Below are positions 14,126-22,494 of a stretch of DNA of 34,290 nt, piece after piece (the stretch's first letter is position 1; the number at the start of each line of letters is the position of its first letter). The stretch spans positions 1 through 34,290 of the forward strand of contig CALXKN010000019.1 of NCBI GenBank assembly GCA_944388995.1, written 5' to 3'. A model generated the notes under the pieces. The model did no database searches and was not told where the DNA came from. It worked only from the letters and a program-made list of their open reading frames with translations. Position numbers and translations under genes: made by a program. This stretch comes from an uncultured Spirochaetota bacterium. GTDB lineage: Bacteria; Spirochaetota; Spirochaetia; JAFGXN01.

Positions 14126-15471
14126 CGAAAGATTTAACGGAAGGACCGCCGCTCCGGCTGATTATCGGTTTTACAATTCCGCTGTTGCTCGGTAATGTGT
14201 TTCAGCAGTTTTATGCAATGGCCGATACGCTGATTGTCGGACGGACGTTGGGGCGCAACGCTTTGGCGGCTGTCGGCTGCACCGGCGCCCTTTCATTTCT
14301 GTTGCTGGGTTTTTGCGCCGGATTGACGGCCGGTTTTGCGGTAAAGACGGCGCAGCGTTTCGGCGCCGGCGATGAAGCAGGGATGCGCGAAAGCTTTGCC
14401 GCGGGTTTTTTGCTGACAGCGGCGTTTACGGTTGTTCTGACAGCGGTCAGTGTGCCGGCGGTCGGCGGTATTTTGCGGCTGATTCAAACGCCGGTGGAAA
14501 TTTACGACGATGCGGCCGTTTATATTGTCATTGTTTTTGCCGGGTTGGCGGCGTCAATGTTTTTTAACTTCTTTTCCAACATTATTCGAGCGTTGGGAGA
14601 CAGCCGCACGCCGTTGGTTGTCTTGGCGGCGGCTTGCGTCATTAATGTGGTACTCGATTTTGTTTTGATTTTGTACGCACATATGGGAGTGGCGGGAGCT
14701 GCTGTGGCAACGGTTTTTTCTCAAGCGGCCGCAGCCGTTGTCTGTCTGATTCACATTTTTATACGCCTGCCGTTTCTGCGTTTAAAACGCACCGACTGGC
14801 GGGTCGATCGTTCCGTTTTAAAGCAGCACCTTTTTTTGGGGTTCCCGATGGGGTTCCAAATGTCGATCATTGCGATCGGTCAAATCGTTCTTCAGTTTGC
14901 GCTTAATCAATTGGGAGCCGTCTCCGTTGCCGCTTACGCCGCGGCGCAGAAAATTGATTCGCTGGCGGTTCAGCCGATGATGTCTTTCGGGATAACGATG
15001 GCAACCTATGCGGCCCAAAACTACGGTGCGCAAAAAATGCAGCGTATCCGCAGCGGAGTCAATCAATGCATTGCGGTTTCCGTCGGATTTTCATTTTTGA
15101 TTGCCGCTGTCAACATCTTCGCGGGAAAACCGCTGACTGAACTGTTTGTCGGAGCCGGAGAAACGGAGGTCATTCGGCTTTCGTGGGTCTATTTGGTTTC
15201 AAACGGGATTTTCTACTTTTTGCTGGCGCTGCTGTTCATTTACCGTTCAACGCTGCAGGGATTGGGTGATGGTGTAACGACGACTGTTGCCGGCGTCATG
15301 GAGCTTTTTATGAGAATTGTCGCCGCATTGGTTATGGCAGAAATTTTCGGGTTTCTCGGCGCTTCGCTTTCTAATCCGATGGCGTGGGCGGGCGCACTGA
15401 TACCGCTGATGTTTTCTTATTATCGAAAAATACGGAGGTTGACGGCTGTTTCCGCAGACGGCCGCCTTTAA
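14122..15471 (+). CDS. MATE-family efflux transporter
   Basis: A 449-residue MATE protein that overlaps the preceding stop in an ATGA junction; AAAAGGAAAA just upstream is its ribosome site. It starts MTKDLTEGPPLRLIIGFTIP, the hallmark of the DinF/MepA-like branch, with FYAMADTLIVGRTLGRNALAAVG and GAGDEAGMRE in the first half and QNYGAQKMQRIRSG and STLQGLGD in the second. Its different signature from the gene at 11948 argues against a recent duplication. Twelve membrane helices are expected; it would export cationic or other small compounds by ion antiport. It ends at a two-way terminator shared with the thiol peroxidase gene. Confidence 0.85.
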   Translation: MTKDLTEGPPLRLIIGFTIPLLLGNVFQQFYAMADTLIVGRTLGRNALAAVGCTGALSFLLLGFCAGLTAGFAVKTAQRFGAGDEAGMRESFAAGFLLTAAFTVVLTAVSVPAVGGILRLIQTPVEIYDDAAVYIVIVFAGLAASMFFNFFSNIIRALGDSRTPLVVLAAACVINVVLDFVLILYAHMGVAGAAVATVFSQAAAAVVCLIHIFIRLPFLRLKRTDWRVDRSVLKQHLFLGFPMGFQMSIIAIGQIVLQFALNQLGAVSVAAYAAAQKIDSLAVQPMMSFGITMATYAAQNYGAQKMQRIRSGVNQCIAVSVGFSFLIAAVNIFAGKPLTELFVGAGETEVIRLSWVYLVSNGIFYFLLALLFIYRSTLQGLGDGVTTTVAGVMELFMRIVAALVMAEIFGFLGASLSNPMAWAGALIPLMFSYYRKIRRLTAVSADGRL

Positions 15472-15486
15472 CCGCATTCGGAACAA

Positions 15487-15513
15487 AAAAAGGGAGACAG
15501 CGTCTCCCTTTTT
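15487..15513. terminator. Bidirectional intrinsic terminator
   Basis: AAAAAGGGAGAC (15487-15498) and GTCTCCCTTTTT (15502-15513) form a 12-bp stem with A and T runs at both feet. It works for the rightward MATE gene and the leftward peroxidase gene. Confidence 0.9.
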
Positions 15514-15527
15514 AACGGCGGATCGGT

Positions 15528-16019
15528 TTACAGATTTTTCACTGCGGCAAGAATTTCGTCGTAATTCGGTTCATTCGTCACTTCCGGAACGACCTGAACG
15601 TATCGGATGATGCCGTCGGCGTCGGCAACAAACGCCGCTCTCGCCAGTAAACCGAGCTCTTTAATCAGCACGCCGAACGCTTTTCCGAAACTTTGTCCGT
15701 TGTAGTCGGAGTAGAGTTTGACTGCGCCGATACCGGCCGCGCCGCACCAACGAGCCTGCGCAAACGGTAAATCCATCGAAATTACGTTGACAGTGACGCC
15801 GTCTAATGCAGCCGCTTCTTGGTTGAACCGGCGTACTTCCGTGTCGCAGACAGGCGTATCGACCGACGGAACCGTCAAAAAAACGGTTTTTCCTTTCATT
15901 TCGGATTGAGAGACACCGCTCAAATCGGCGGCGGTAACGGTAAACGAAGGAATGCGGCTGCCGACAGACGGAAGCGTTCCTTCGAGAGTGACGGGATTTC
16001 CTCCCATGGTGACTTTCAT
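15528..16019 (-). CDS. tpx: Thiol peroxidase (Tpx, atypical 2-Cys peroxiredoxin)
   Basis: ATG 16019 follows AGGAGG; the frame is open further upstream but that extension has no ribosome site. The 163-residue product starts MKVTMGGNPVTLEG as Tpx proteins do, has the peroxidatic Cys58 in SVDTPVCDTEVRRFN and the resolving Cys92 in ARWCGAAG, plus SMDLPFAQAR and the C-terminal YVQVVPEVTNEPNYD. It reduces H2O2 and small alkyl hydroperoxides in the cytoplasm using thioredoxin. In an anaerobe this is an oxygen-tolerance enzyme. It has its own promoter and is divergent from the beta-mannosidase gene. Confidence 0.92.
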   Translation of the reverse strand: MKVTMGGNPVTLEGTLPSVGSRIPSFTVTAADLSGVSQSEMKGKTVFLTVPSVDTPVCDTEVRRFNQEAAALDGVTVNVISMDLPFAQARWCGAAGIGAVKLYSDYNGQSFGKAFGVLIKELGLLARAAFVADADGIIRYVQVVPEVTNEPNYDEILAAVKNL

Positions 16020-16038
16020 AAAGACCTCCTGAAATTCT

Positions 16039-16067
16039 ATGATAATCAAAAAGTTGTATCGGGTCAA
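16039..16067 (-). promoter_or_regulatory. Promoter of tpx
   Basis: Minus strand: TTGACC (16067-16062), 17 bases, TATCAT (16044-16039), 20 bases before the ATG. Confidence 0.7.
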
Positions 16068-16152
16068 GCAAAATAAGCGGAGGATTTTAACTTAAAAAAA
16101 AGTTCGGGGGAATTCCGAAAAACGGCGCTAAACTGATATTATGGAGCGGTTT

Positions 16153-18693
16153 ATGATGAAACGAAGGTTTTTTGTCCTGTTGGCGGTTTTTGCGGCCATG
16201 ACGGCGGCTGCCAACGAACGGTTTGAGCTGAACGGTACCTGGAATTTGGTTTCAAGCGGCGGAATGCAGACGACAGCCGAGGTTCCCGGTTCTGTGGCGG
16301 AAGCTCTGACGGAAGCGGATCTGATTCCCGATCCTTATTACGGCGTCAACGAAAACGATGAACGCGTCCGGGCGGTTTTGTATCAGGACTGGACGTTTTC
16401 AAAAACATTCGCCCTGCCGGCTTCGTTTGCGGAAGGAAACGGAACCGTTGAGCTGGTATTTGACTCCGTTGATACGACGGCCGATATTTTTTTGAACGGG
16501 GAAAAAATCGGACACACCGAAAATATGTTCCGGCAGTACCGTTTTCCGATTGACCGCGCTTTGCTGAAAGCGGAAAATACGGTTTCCGTTAAAATTTTCA
16601 GTCCCGTCAACACGGCGGCTGCCGCCGCCGAGAAGTACGGTTCCTCGCTGATGACAACTTTTGCGGCCGGCATGGTTGACGGGATTCCTTACATCCGCAA
16701 AAGCTGGTTTTCTTACGGTTGGGATTGGGGCATTGCGCTTCCCGATTCGGGGCTGAACCTTCCGGTGGCGGTGGAGCTGATTGAAGGAGCCCGTCTGGCG
16801 GCGGTTCCGCTGACGAGCGAAATCCGCTTTGATGAATCCGACGGCTCTCCGAAAGCGCTGTCGGCAGCCGTTTCCTGCATTCCGGAGATTGACGGCAGCG
16901 CCGACGGACTGACATTCCGGCTAACAATTTCCGGTCACGGCGACAGTCGGACGGTGCAGGCCGCCGCGGGGGAAGAAGTGCGGCTGGAAATCGCTTCGCC
17001 GAAGCTGTGGTATACGCACGATTTGGGGGAACAGAACCGTTACCGGGCTCAGGCCGAACTGCTGAAAGACGGGCGGGTCATCGATTCGGAAACCTTTTCG
17101 ATCGGTTTGCGCGAACTGAAGCTGATTAACAGGAAGGATCTGTACGGTGAGAGTTTTTATTTTACGCTGAACCGGATTCCTCTTTTTGCCCGCGGGGGAA
17201 ACTGGATTCCGTGCGACACAATGATTCCCCGGGGGGTGAAATCCGGTTTAATCGAAAAACGCCTGCAGGACTGCCTTGACATGAATTTCAACATGATCCG
17301 CATTTGGGGCGGCGGAATTTATGAAGACGACCGCTTTTACGAATTCTGCGACGCCAACGGAATATTGGTCTGGCAGGATTTTCCGTTTGCCTGTTACGCG
17401 ACCCCGCATTTGGAGGAATTTTACGAAAACGTCTCCGCGGAAGTCGAAGATCAGCTGCGGAGGCTGGTCAACCGTCCGTCGCTGGCCATTTTGTGCGGCA
17501 ACAATGAAATCGAAAAAGGGTGGAAAGAGTGGGGTTTTGCGCTCTTTTTCCCGAAACACAAACCGGGATACACCTATCTCTTTGAAGAGCTGCTGCCTTC
17601 GCTGACGGCGCGTTACGCTCCTCAGATTCCGTATTGGCCCAGTTCGCCGTCGGCCGGCGGCAATTTCCGCAAAACCGTCAACCCCCGCTACGGCGACAGC
17701 CACAACTGGCTCGTCTGGCACGGCGGTCTCGATTACACCGCCTACCGCCGCTATCCGGCGCGGTTCATGAGCGAATTCGGCTTTCAGTCGTTTCCCGATA
17801 TGAAAACCGTGCGGCAGTTCACTCCGCCGGGGGAAGAGGCGTTCGATTCGCCGACGATGAAGGTTCACCAAAAGAATCCCGCCGGCAACGGGCTGATTCT
17901 TTCTTATATGCGGAGGGAATTCAACGATCCCGGAGAATTCCCGAAACAGGTGGTTTTGTCGCAGCTGACGCAGGCGCTGGCAATGGAGTGCGGCATTGAT
18001 TATTGGCGGGCTCATCGGACAAACGAACAGTGCATGGGTGCGCTGTATTGGCAGATTAACGACACTTGGCCCAACGCGTCGTGGTCGGCGGTCGACTATT
18101 TCGGCAGAAAAAAAGCGCTTTATTACTATTCGAAGCGGTTTTACGCGCCGGTGACGGCCGTTGTTTTGGAAAAATCGGCAGGGTACCGCGTTTTTTTGGT
18201 GAACGATACGGCGATGGAGCAGTCGGTCGCTTTTAACGGAGTGATTCAGAGTGCGGCGGGCGAAGAAATTCAAACAGAGACGGCGGAGCTCACCCTTCCT
18301 CCCGCATCATCGACGGAGATTCTCCGCGGACGCGTTCCTCTTTTAAAGAAAAACGATGCGATTTTCTTTTGGACGCTGACGGATGCCGACGGCAATGAAA
18401 TCAATTACGGGATGAAGATGTTTGCGAAAGCGAAAAAAGTGAATTTGGAAAATCCCGGGTTGAAAATCTCTGCGCCTCAAAAGACCGCCGACGGTTGGAA
18501 AGTGACGGTCTCGACAGAAAAACCGGCGCTGTTTGTGCATTTCGACGCGGATTTTGATTTTGAGGTTTCGGATAACTTCTTTTCTCTGCCGAAAAACGGC
18601 AGCCGCACCGTTACTCTTCAAACCGAAGCGCCGCTTTCGGACGCCGCAACGGCCGCCCGACTGACGGTGAAATCGCTGACGGATTTAAAATGA
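16153..18693 (+). CDS. Secreted GH2-family beta-mannosidase
   Basis: ATG 16153 is preferred (GGAG six bases upstream); ATG 16141 would put that site inside the gene and 16156 is also possible. The ~846-residue product opens with a signal peptide (MMKRRFFVLLAVFAAMTAAA, cleaved before NERF), so it is exported, probably periplasmic. Domain order is that of GH2 beta-mannosidases: jelly-roll sugar-binding domain (FELNGTWNL ... DTTADIFLNGEKIG), SYGWDWGIALPDSG, an Ig-like domain, and a TIM barrel with RGGNWIPCDTMIPR, IRIWGGGIYE, the acid/base Glu in CGNNE (about residue 452) and the nucleophile Glu in SEFGFQS (about residue 541). It releases mannose from non-reducing ends of beta-mannans or N-glycan cores. 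Monocistronic, divergent from tpx. It suggests use of plant or host glycans. Confidence 0.9.
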   Translation: MMKRRFFVLLAVFAAMTAAANERFELNGTWNLVSSGGMQTTAEVPGSVAEALTEADLIPDPYYGVNENDERVRAVLYQDWTFSKTFALPASFAEGNGTVELVFDSVDTTADIFLNGEKIGHTENMFRQYRFPIDRALLKAENTVSVKIFSPVNTAAAAAEKYGSSLMTTFAAGMVDGIPYIRKSWFSYGWDWGIALPDSGLNLPVAVELIEGARLAAVPLTSEIRFDESDGSPKALSAAVSCIPEIDGSADGLTFRLTISGHGDSRTVQAAAGEEVRLEIASPKLWYTHDLGEQNRYRAQAELLKDGRVIDSETFSIGLRELKLINRKDLYGESFYFTLNRIPLFARGGNWIPCDTMIPRGVKSGLIEKRLQDCLDMNFNMIRIWGGGIYEDDRFYEFCDANGILVWQDFPFACYATPHLEEFYENVSAEVEDQLRRLVNRPSLAILCGNNEIEKGWKEWGFALFFPKHKPGYTYLFEELLPSLTARYAPQIPYWPSSPSAGGNFRKTVNPRYGDSHNWLVWHGGLDYTAYRRYPARFMSEFGFQSFPDMKTVRQFTPPGEEAFDSPTMKVHQKNPAGNGLILSYMRREFNDPGEFPKQVVLSQLTQALAMECGIDYWRAHRTNEQCMGALYWQINDTWPNASWSAVDYFGRKKALYYYSKRFYAPVTAVVLEKSAGYRVFLVNDTAMEQSVAFNGVIQSAAGEEIQTETAELTLPPASSTEILRGRVPLLKKNDAIFFWTLTDADGNEINYGMKMFAKAKKVNLENPGLKISAPQKTADGWKVTVSTEKPALFVHFDADFDFEVSDNFFSLPKNGSRTVTLQTEAPLSDAATAARLTVKSLTDLK

Positions 18694-18726
18694 ACGGACG
18701 ACCGTGATTTTCCGGCTGTTTTAATT

Positions 18727-20715
18727 TTAAAGAAGGGAGGAACGCAGCAATCTGACAGAAACGATTTTTTCAGGTTCGACGGAGAATGTTTCCTCCCGTC
18801 CCGGTGCGCGCCAAAACAGCGTGTAGTGCGAACCGCTGCGTTTCAGCCCGACGGGAACAGCCGGTACCGTTTTCTTTTTTCCTCCCGAAAAGAGGGTCAG
18901 TTCCAAAAGATACGAGGAGTCTTTCAGCGCGGTTTTGATCAAATTCAGTTTCCGGGCAAAATCGAGCCCCGAAGCGGCAAGCGAATCGGTTCGTTTGGCG
19001 TGTTCGCCGATTTGCTCGGGAAAGAGGATGATTTTTTTTCGGATTTTGGTCTCCAGTTCCTTTTCAATCGGGTCGCGGTAATGAGCGGCTTTTAAGGCGT
19101 CCGAGAGGGTTTTTCGTCGTATTGAGTCGTTCGGCGATGCAAGCGGCGGTCGGACGCACTCGGTCGGATCAAACGGCAGCGCGGTGTCGGTCAAAGTGGG
19201 AGCGGTAAAGGCGGCAGCGGCGTTTTTCGGCTCATGCGGCCGCGGAATATGGACAATTCCCAGTGCTGTCAGCTCTTTTTCGATTCGGTCGAATGCTTCG
19301 GCGGGAAAGACAAAGACATTTTCGGCAGGGTGGGCGAGCGCCGCCTCTTTCAGAGCCGGCCGTTTTTCGGCGGCGGCAGCCTTTGCCGGCGGCAGAACGA
19401 CCGTCACTCCGTACCAAATACGCACTTCACGATAACTTTCAAACGCATTCAGCAGCTTTTTTTCGAGTGCGGGAGGAAGAGGATGCGCGGAAACGGCGGT
19501 CAAATGGGCGGCGACGGCTTGCGGCGTCAATCCGGCGTCAAAACCGCGGAAAAGTGATTCACGGGAGATCTGAAACACGGGAAAGAGGTTGAAATCGGCA
19601 ATATCGGCAAAAATCGGCAAATAAAACGAAGAGCGGGGATCGCTTCCGGGGGAGAAAAGAATTTGTCCGTCATCGCGGATAATCGTTCGGTTTTCTGCCG
19701 CTGCGCCGTCCAATCGGATCAGCGGATTCAAACCGAAACGGCCGTTTTTATCGGAGAGCAGCAGTCGATTTTCCGTCAATACATCGAGAAAAAGCGGCGC
19801 CTGCGTTCGCGTTTGCGGTGAACAGTCGGATAAAAGATAGAAAAGCGCCGTAAAATCACCGCGGCTGCAGCTTTTCAAACGTCCTGTTTCCCGCGTCAGA
19901 GAACGCAGCAGAGCGGCCGTTTGAGGCGGACGGAAAAAACCGGAAATCCGCTCATCGGCGGCTGCTGTCAGAAAAAGCAAATCGGAGAGGGGGAGCGTTC
20001 CCAGAGAGACAAACGTTTCGGCATCAAAACGCAGACTGTCGTCTTCTTCGTGCAAAACAGCGGTTTGATGAAAAAAACGCAAAACGGTTTGCAGCGACCG
20101 CCCCGTTTCAAGACCGCCTTCGTCCTGCAGGCGAAAGAGCTTTTCGAATTTTTCGGCTGTTTTTTTTCGAAAGGAACCGTCGCGCTTCATCGCTTTCGGA
20201 TGGGCTGCCAAAAACGCGGCTGCCGCCAAAATCAGCGAATCGGAGAGCGTGGGAACGGCAGCGTCCGCCGAAAATTCTTCGTCAGTTTCAGAGAAAAAGC
20301 GGCGGTATGAAATCACCTCTTTTCGCAGCCGCGGCTCTAAAATCGGATTCAATGCGAGCGTCTCGGTTTTGGCGTTTCTGTAAATCAGCATTCGTTCTTC
20401 AAGATTCATCAGACGGAAAAGAAACGACTCTTCGGATTCTTTTTCGGCAAAGAAAAAACAGATTTTTTGAGGCGGCAGCGCGCCGAAAAGGGCGACTGCG
20501 CTCAAAAGTTCGGCGTCGTCTTCATCGACGGAAGCGATGACGGCCTCTTGTGTCTCTTCTTTCAAAAAAAACGAAATCAGGGCGTCGATCATTTTGTGCT
20601 TGTTGAACGACGAAGAGGGCGGCAGCGGAAGCGGAAACGTTTTCATCGCCTCGAAGAATGCCGCGTCGGGAAGAGTCAGCCAGTAATCGCGCCATTGGGA
20701 AACCGCTTCTGTCAC
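18727..20715 (-). CDS. Helicase-associated protein encoded with XPB
   Basis: Start GTG 20715 overlaps the helicase stop (GTGA), so the two are translationally coupled. The 662-residue product has the N-terminal pattern YWLTLPDAAFFEAMKTF ... ALISFFLKEE and a middle region (DGQILFSPGSDPRS ... LFPVFQISRESLFRGFDAGLTP) like the 'XPB/Ssl2 helicase conserved domain' proteins that accompany bacterial XPB. No Walker motifs or nuclease motif are visible, so it should be an adaptor or DNA-binding partner rather than an enzyme. Length and pairing with XPB are as in other spirochaetes. The function of the pair (nucleotide-excision repair or transcription-linked remodelling) has not been settled in bacteria. 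Confidence 0.7.
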   Translation of the reverse strand: MTEAVSQWRDYWLTLPDAAFFEAMKTFPLPLPPSSSFNKHKMIDALISFFLKEETQEAVIASVDEDDAELLSAVALFGALPPQKICFFFAEKESEESFLFRLMNLEERMLIYRNAKTETLALNPILEPRLRKEVISYRRFFSETDEEFSADAAVPTLSDSLILAAAAFLAAHPKAMKRDGSFRKKTAEKFEKLFRLQDEGGLETGRSLQTVLRFFHQTAVLHEEDDSLRFDAETFVSLGTLPLSDLLFLTAAADERISGFFRPPQTAALLRSLTRETGRLKSCSRGDFTALFYLLSDCSPQTRTQAPLFLDVLTENRLLLSDKNGRFGLNPLIRLDGAAAENRTIIRDDGQILFSPGSDPRSSFYLPIFADIADFNLFPVFQISRESLFRGFDAGLTPQAVAAHLTAVSAHPLPPALEKKLLNAFESYREVRIWYGVTVVLPPAKAAAAEKRPALKEAALAHPAENVFVFPAEAFDRIEKELTALGIVHIPRPHEPKNAAAAFTAPTLTDTALPFDPTECVRPPLASPNDSIRRKTLSDALKAAHYRDPIEKELETKIRKKIILFPEQIGEHAKRTDSLAASGLDFARKLNLIKTALKDSSYLLELTLFSGGKKKTVPAVPVGLKRSGSHYTLFWRAPGREETFSVEPEKIVSVRLLRSSLL

Positions 20716-22382
20716 GGGCCGTCAAACTCCAGCGAATATTTGTATCCCTGTTCGATGAGGAATTTCTGACGGTTGGCGGCGAAGGTCTCCTCGATGGTTC
20801 CGTCGGAAATCAGCGAATAGAAAAACGCTTTGCGTTCTTTCGGACGGAGAATGCGCCCGAGCCGCTGCGCTTCCTCCTGACGGGAGCCGAAGGAGCCGGA
20901 AATTTGAACGGCAACGGAAGCGTCCGGCAGATCGATGGCGAAGTTGGCGACCTTTGAAACGACAATGATTTTTACCTCGCCGGCTTTGAAGCGGCGGTAA
21001 AGCTCTTCCCTCAAAGCCGTCGGCGTTTGCCCGGTAATCAGCGGCGCGTTGAGCGTCTGCGCCGCCTCCCGGAGCTGGGAAAGGTACTGGCCGATGACGA
21101 TCACCGGTTCGCCGTCGTGGCGCGCAGCCAGTTTTTTCATGACGCCGAGTTTGAGCCGGTTTTCCGAGGCGATGCGGTATTTTCCGCGTTTGCCGGCCAC
21201 CGCGTAGGCGATTTGATCTTCCTGCGGCAGAGCGATGCGGATTTCAACGCATTCGGCGGAGGCAATCCAACCCGACTGTTCGAGGTCTTTCCAGGGAACG
21301 TCGTAGCGTTTCGGACCGACGAGGGAAAAGACGTCTTTTTCCCGTCCGTCCTCCCGAATCAGCGTCGCCGTCAGCCCGAGCCGCCGCATGGCCTGGATTT
21401 CGGCGGTAATCCGGAAAACCGGCGCCGGCAGCAGATGCACTTCGTCGTAAATAATCAGTCCCCAGTTGCGCTTCATAAAAACCGAAAAGTGAGGAAACTC
21501 TTCGCCGACGCCGCCGCGCCACGTCAGAATCTGATAGGTGGCAACGGTGATTTCCCTGATTTCCTTTGTTTCTCCGGAATATTCGCCGATTTGATCGGCT
21601 GAAAGTGTTGTTTTGTCAAGCAGTTCTTCTTTCCATTGGCGGACGGCCGATATATTGGCCGTCAGAATCAGTGCGGCGCACTGCAGTTCATTCAAAACGC
21701 CGATACCGACGACGGTCTTTCCCGCGCCGCACGGCAGTACGACGACGCCGTATCCGGTTCCCGGCGTCTGCGGCCGGTAAAACGCCTTGACCGCGTCGGC
21801 CTGATAGTCGCGGATGCGGAACGGCTTTCCGGAAGCGGCTGTCGGCGTTCGAAGCGACAGTTCCAGCGGTTCGCCGTCAACGAGAGGCGCTTTGTCTTCC
21901 GTCGGATAACCGATATCGATCAGCGCCTGTTTCAAAAATCCGCGGTTCAGCAGCGGAACAAAGAGTTTTCCGTTTTCTTCGGCTATCAATCTGATAATCG
22001 TTTTTTGGGAGAGAATTTCACGGCGCACTCGTTCATCTTCGATTTGGATTTCGATTTTACCCTCGCCTCCGTCGATCAACACGATTTTTCCGAATTTTGA
22101 GACGGTCGACTCGATGTATGCGCGGACAGACGGCGGTACCGGAAAACGGGAGTAAAGCGACAACGTTTCCAGAATTGATTCGGATGTTAACCCGGCCGAC
22201 GCCGCATTCCACAGCGACAGCGGCGACATACGGTAAGTGTGGATGTGCTCCGGCGATTTTTCCAGTTCGGCAAATGCGGACAAACGGCCGCGCGCTTCGT
22301 CAAACAGCGGATTGTGAACATCCAGCAACAGTGAAAAATCGCTTTGGAGAATAAGCGGTTTGTTGAAATCCGAAACAAACAT
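20712..22382 (-). CDS. XPB/Ssl2-type DNA repair helicase (SF2)
   Basis: The 556-residue product holds an N-terminal XPB damage-recognition-like domain (PLILQSDFSLLLDVHNP ... YRMSPLSLWNAASAG), Walker A PCGAGKT (217-223), DEVH box (313-316), motif III LTATLIRED followed by the XPB thumb-like KDVFSLVGPKRYDV, and motif VI QRLGRILRP with the KFLIEQGYKY tail. XPB unwinds DNA 3' to 5'; the eukaryotic form belongs to TFIIH and nucleotide-excision repair. Bacterial copies are patchy but occur in spirochaetes and actinobacteria. It heads a two-gene unit with the helicase-associated gene. The promoter puts the start of transcription at or within about 3 bases of ATG 22382 and no ribosome site is present, so the mRNA is probably leaderless. 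Confidence 0.9.
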   Translation of the reverse strand: MFVSDFNKPLILQSDFSLLLDVHNPLFDEARGRLSAFAELEKSPEHIHTYRMSPLSLWNAASAGLTSESILETLSLYSRFPVPPSVRAYIESTVSKFGKIVLIDGGEGKIEIQIEDERVRREILSQKTIIRLIAEENGKLFVPLLNRGFLKQALIDIGYPTEDKAPLVDGEPLELSLRTPTAASGKPFRIRDYQADAVKAFYRPQTPGTGYGVVVLPCGAGKTVVGIGVLNELQCAALILTANISAVRQWKEELLDKTTLSADQIGEYSGETKEIREITVATYQILTWRGGVGEEFPHFSVFMKRNWGLIIYDEVHLLPAPVFRITAEIQAMRRLGLTATLIREDGREKDVFSLVGPKRYDVPWKDLEQSGWIASAECVEIRIALPQEDQIAYAVAGKRGKYRIASENRLKLGVMKKLAARHDGEPVIVIGQYLSQLREAAQTLNAPLITGQTPTALREELYRRFKAGEVKIIVVSKVANFAIDLPDASVAVQISGSFGSRQEEAQRLGRILRPKERKAFFYSLISDGTIEETFAANRQKFLIEQGYKYSLEFDGP

Positions 22383-22390
22383 AGTCGTTC

Positions 22391-22419
22391 ATTATACTCG
22401 TTTCCGGGATGAATGTAAA
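22391..22419 (-). promoter_or_regulatory. Promoter of the XPB unit, implying a leaderless mRNA
   Basis: Minus strand: TTTACA (22419-22414), 17 bases, perfect TATAAT (22396-22391). The ATG at 22382 begins 9 bases after the -10, so the 5' leader is 0-3 bases. Confidence 0.7.
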
Positions 22420-22446
22420 GGTCGGGAAAGCCTGTGAAGTGAACGG

Positions 22447-22475
22447 TTGAAACACTTCGGGAAAAAGTGTACAAT
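22447..22475 (+). promoter_or_regulatory. Promoter of the RND exporter-hydF unit
   Basis: TTGAAA (22447-22452), 17 bases, TACAAT (22470-22475), about 20 bases before ATG 22495. It lies back to back with the XPB promoter, 28 bases between the -35 boxes. Confidence 0.7.
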
Positions 22476-22494
22476 CGCCGAGAGGTTTTTAATT

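Noticed and set aside
17248-18273. 341-codon frame antisense to the beta-mannosidase gene
   Set aside because: Shadow of a well-supported GH2 gene; basic, low-complexity product without motifs.
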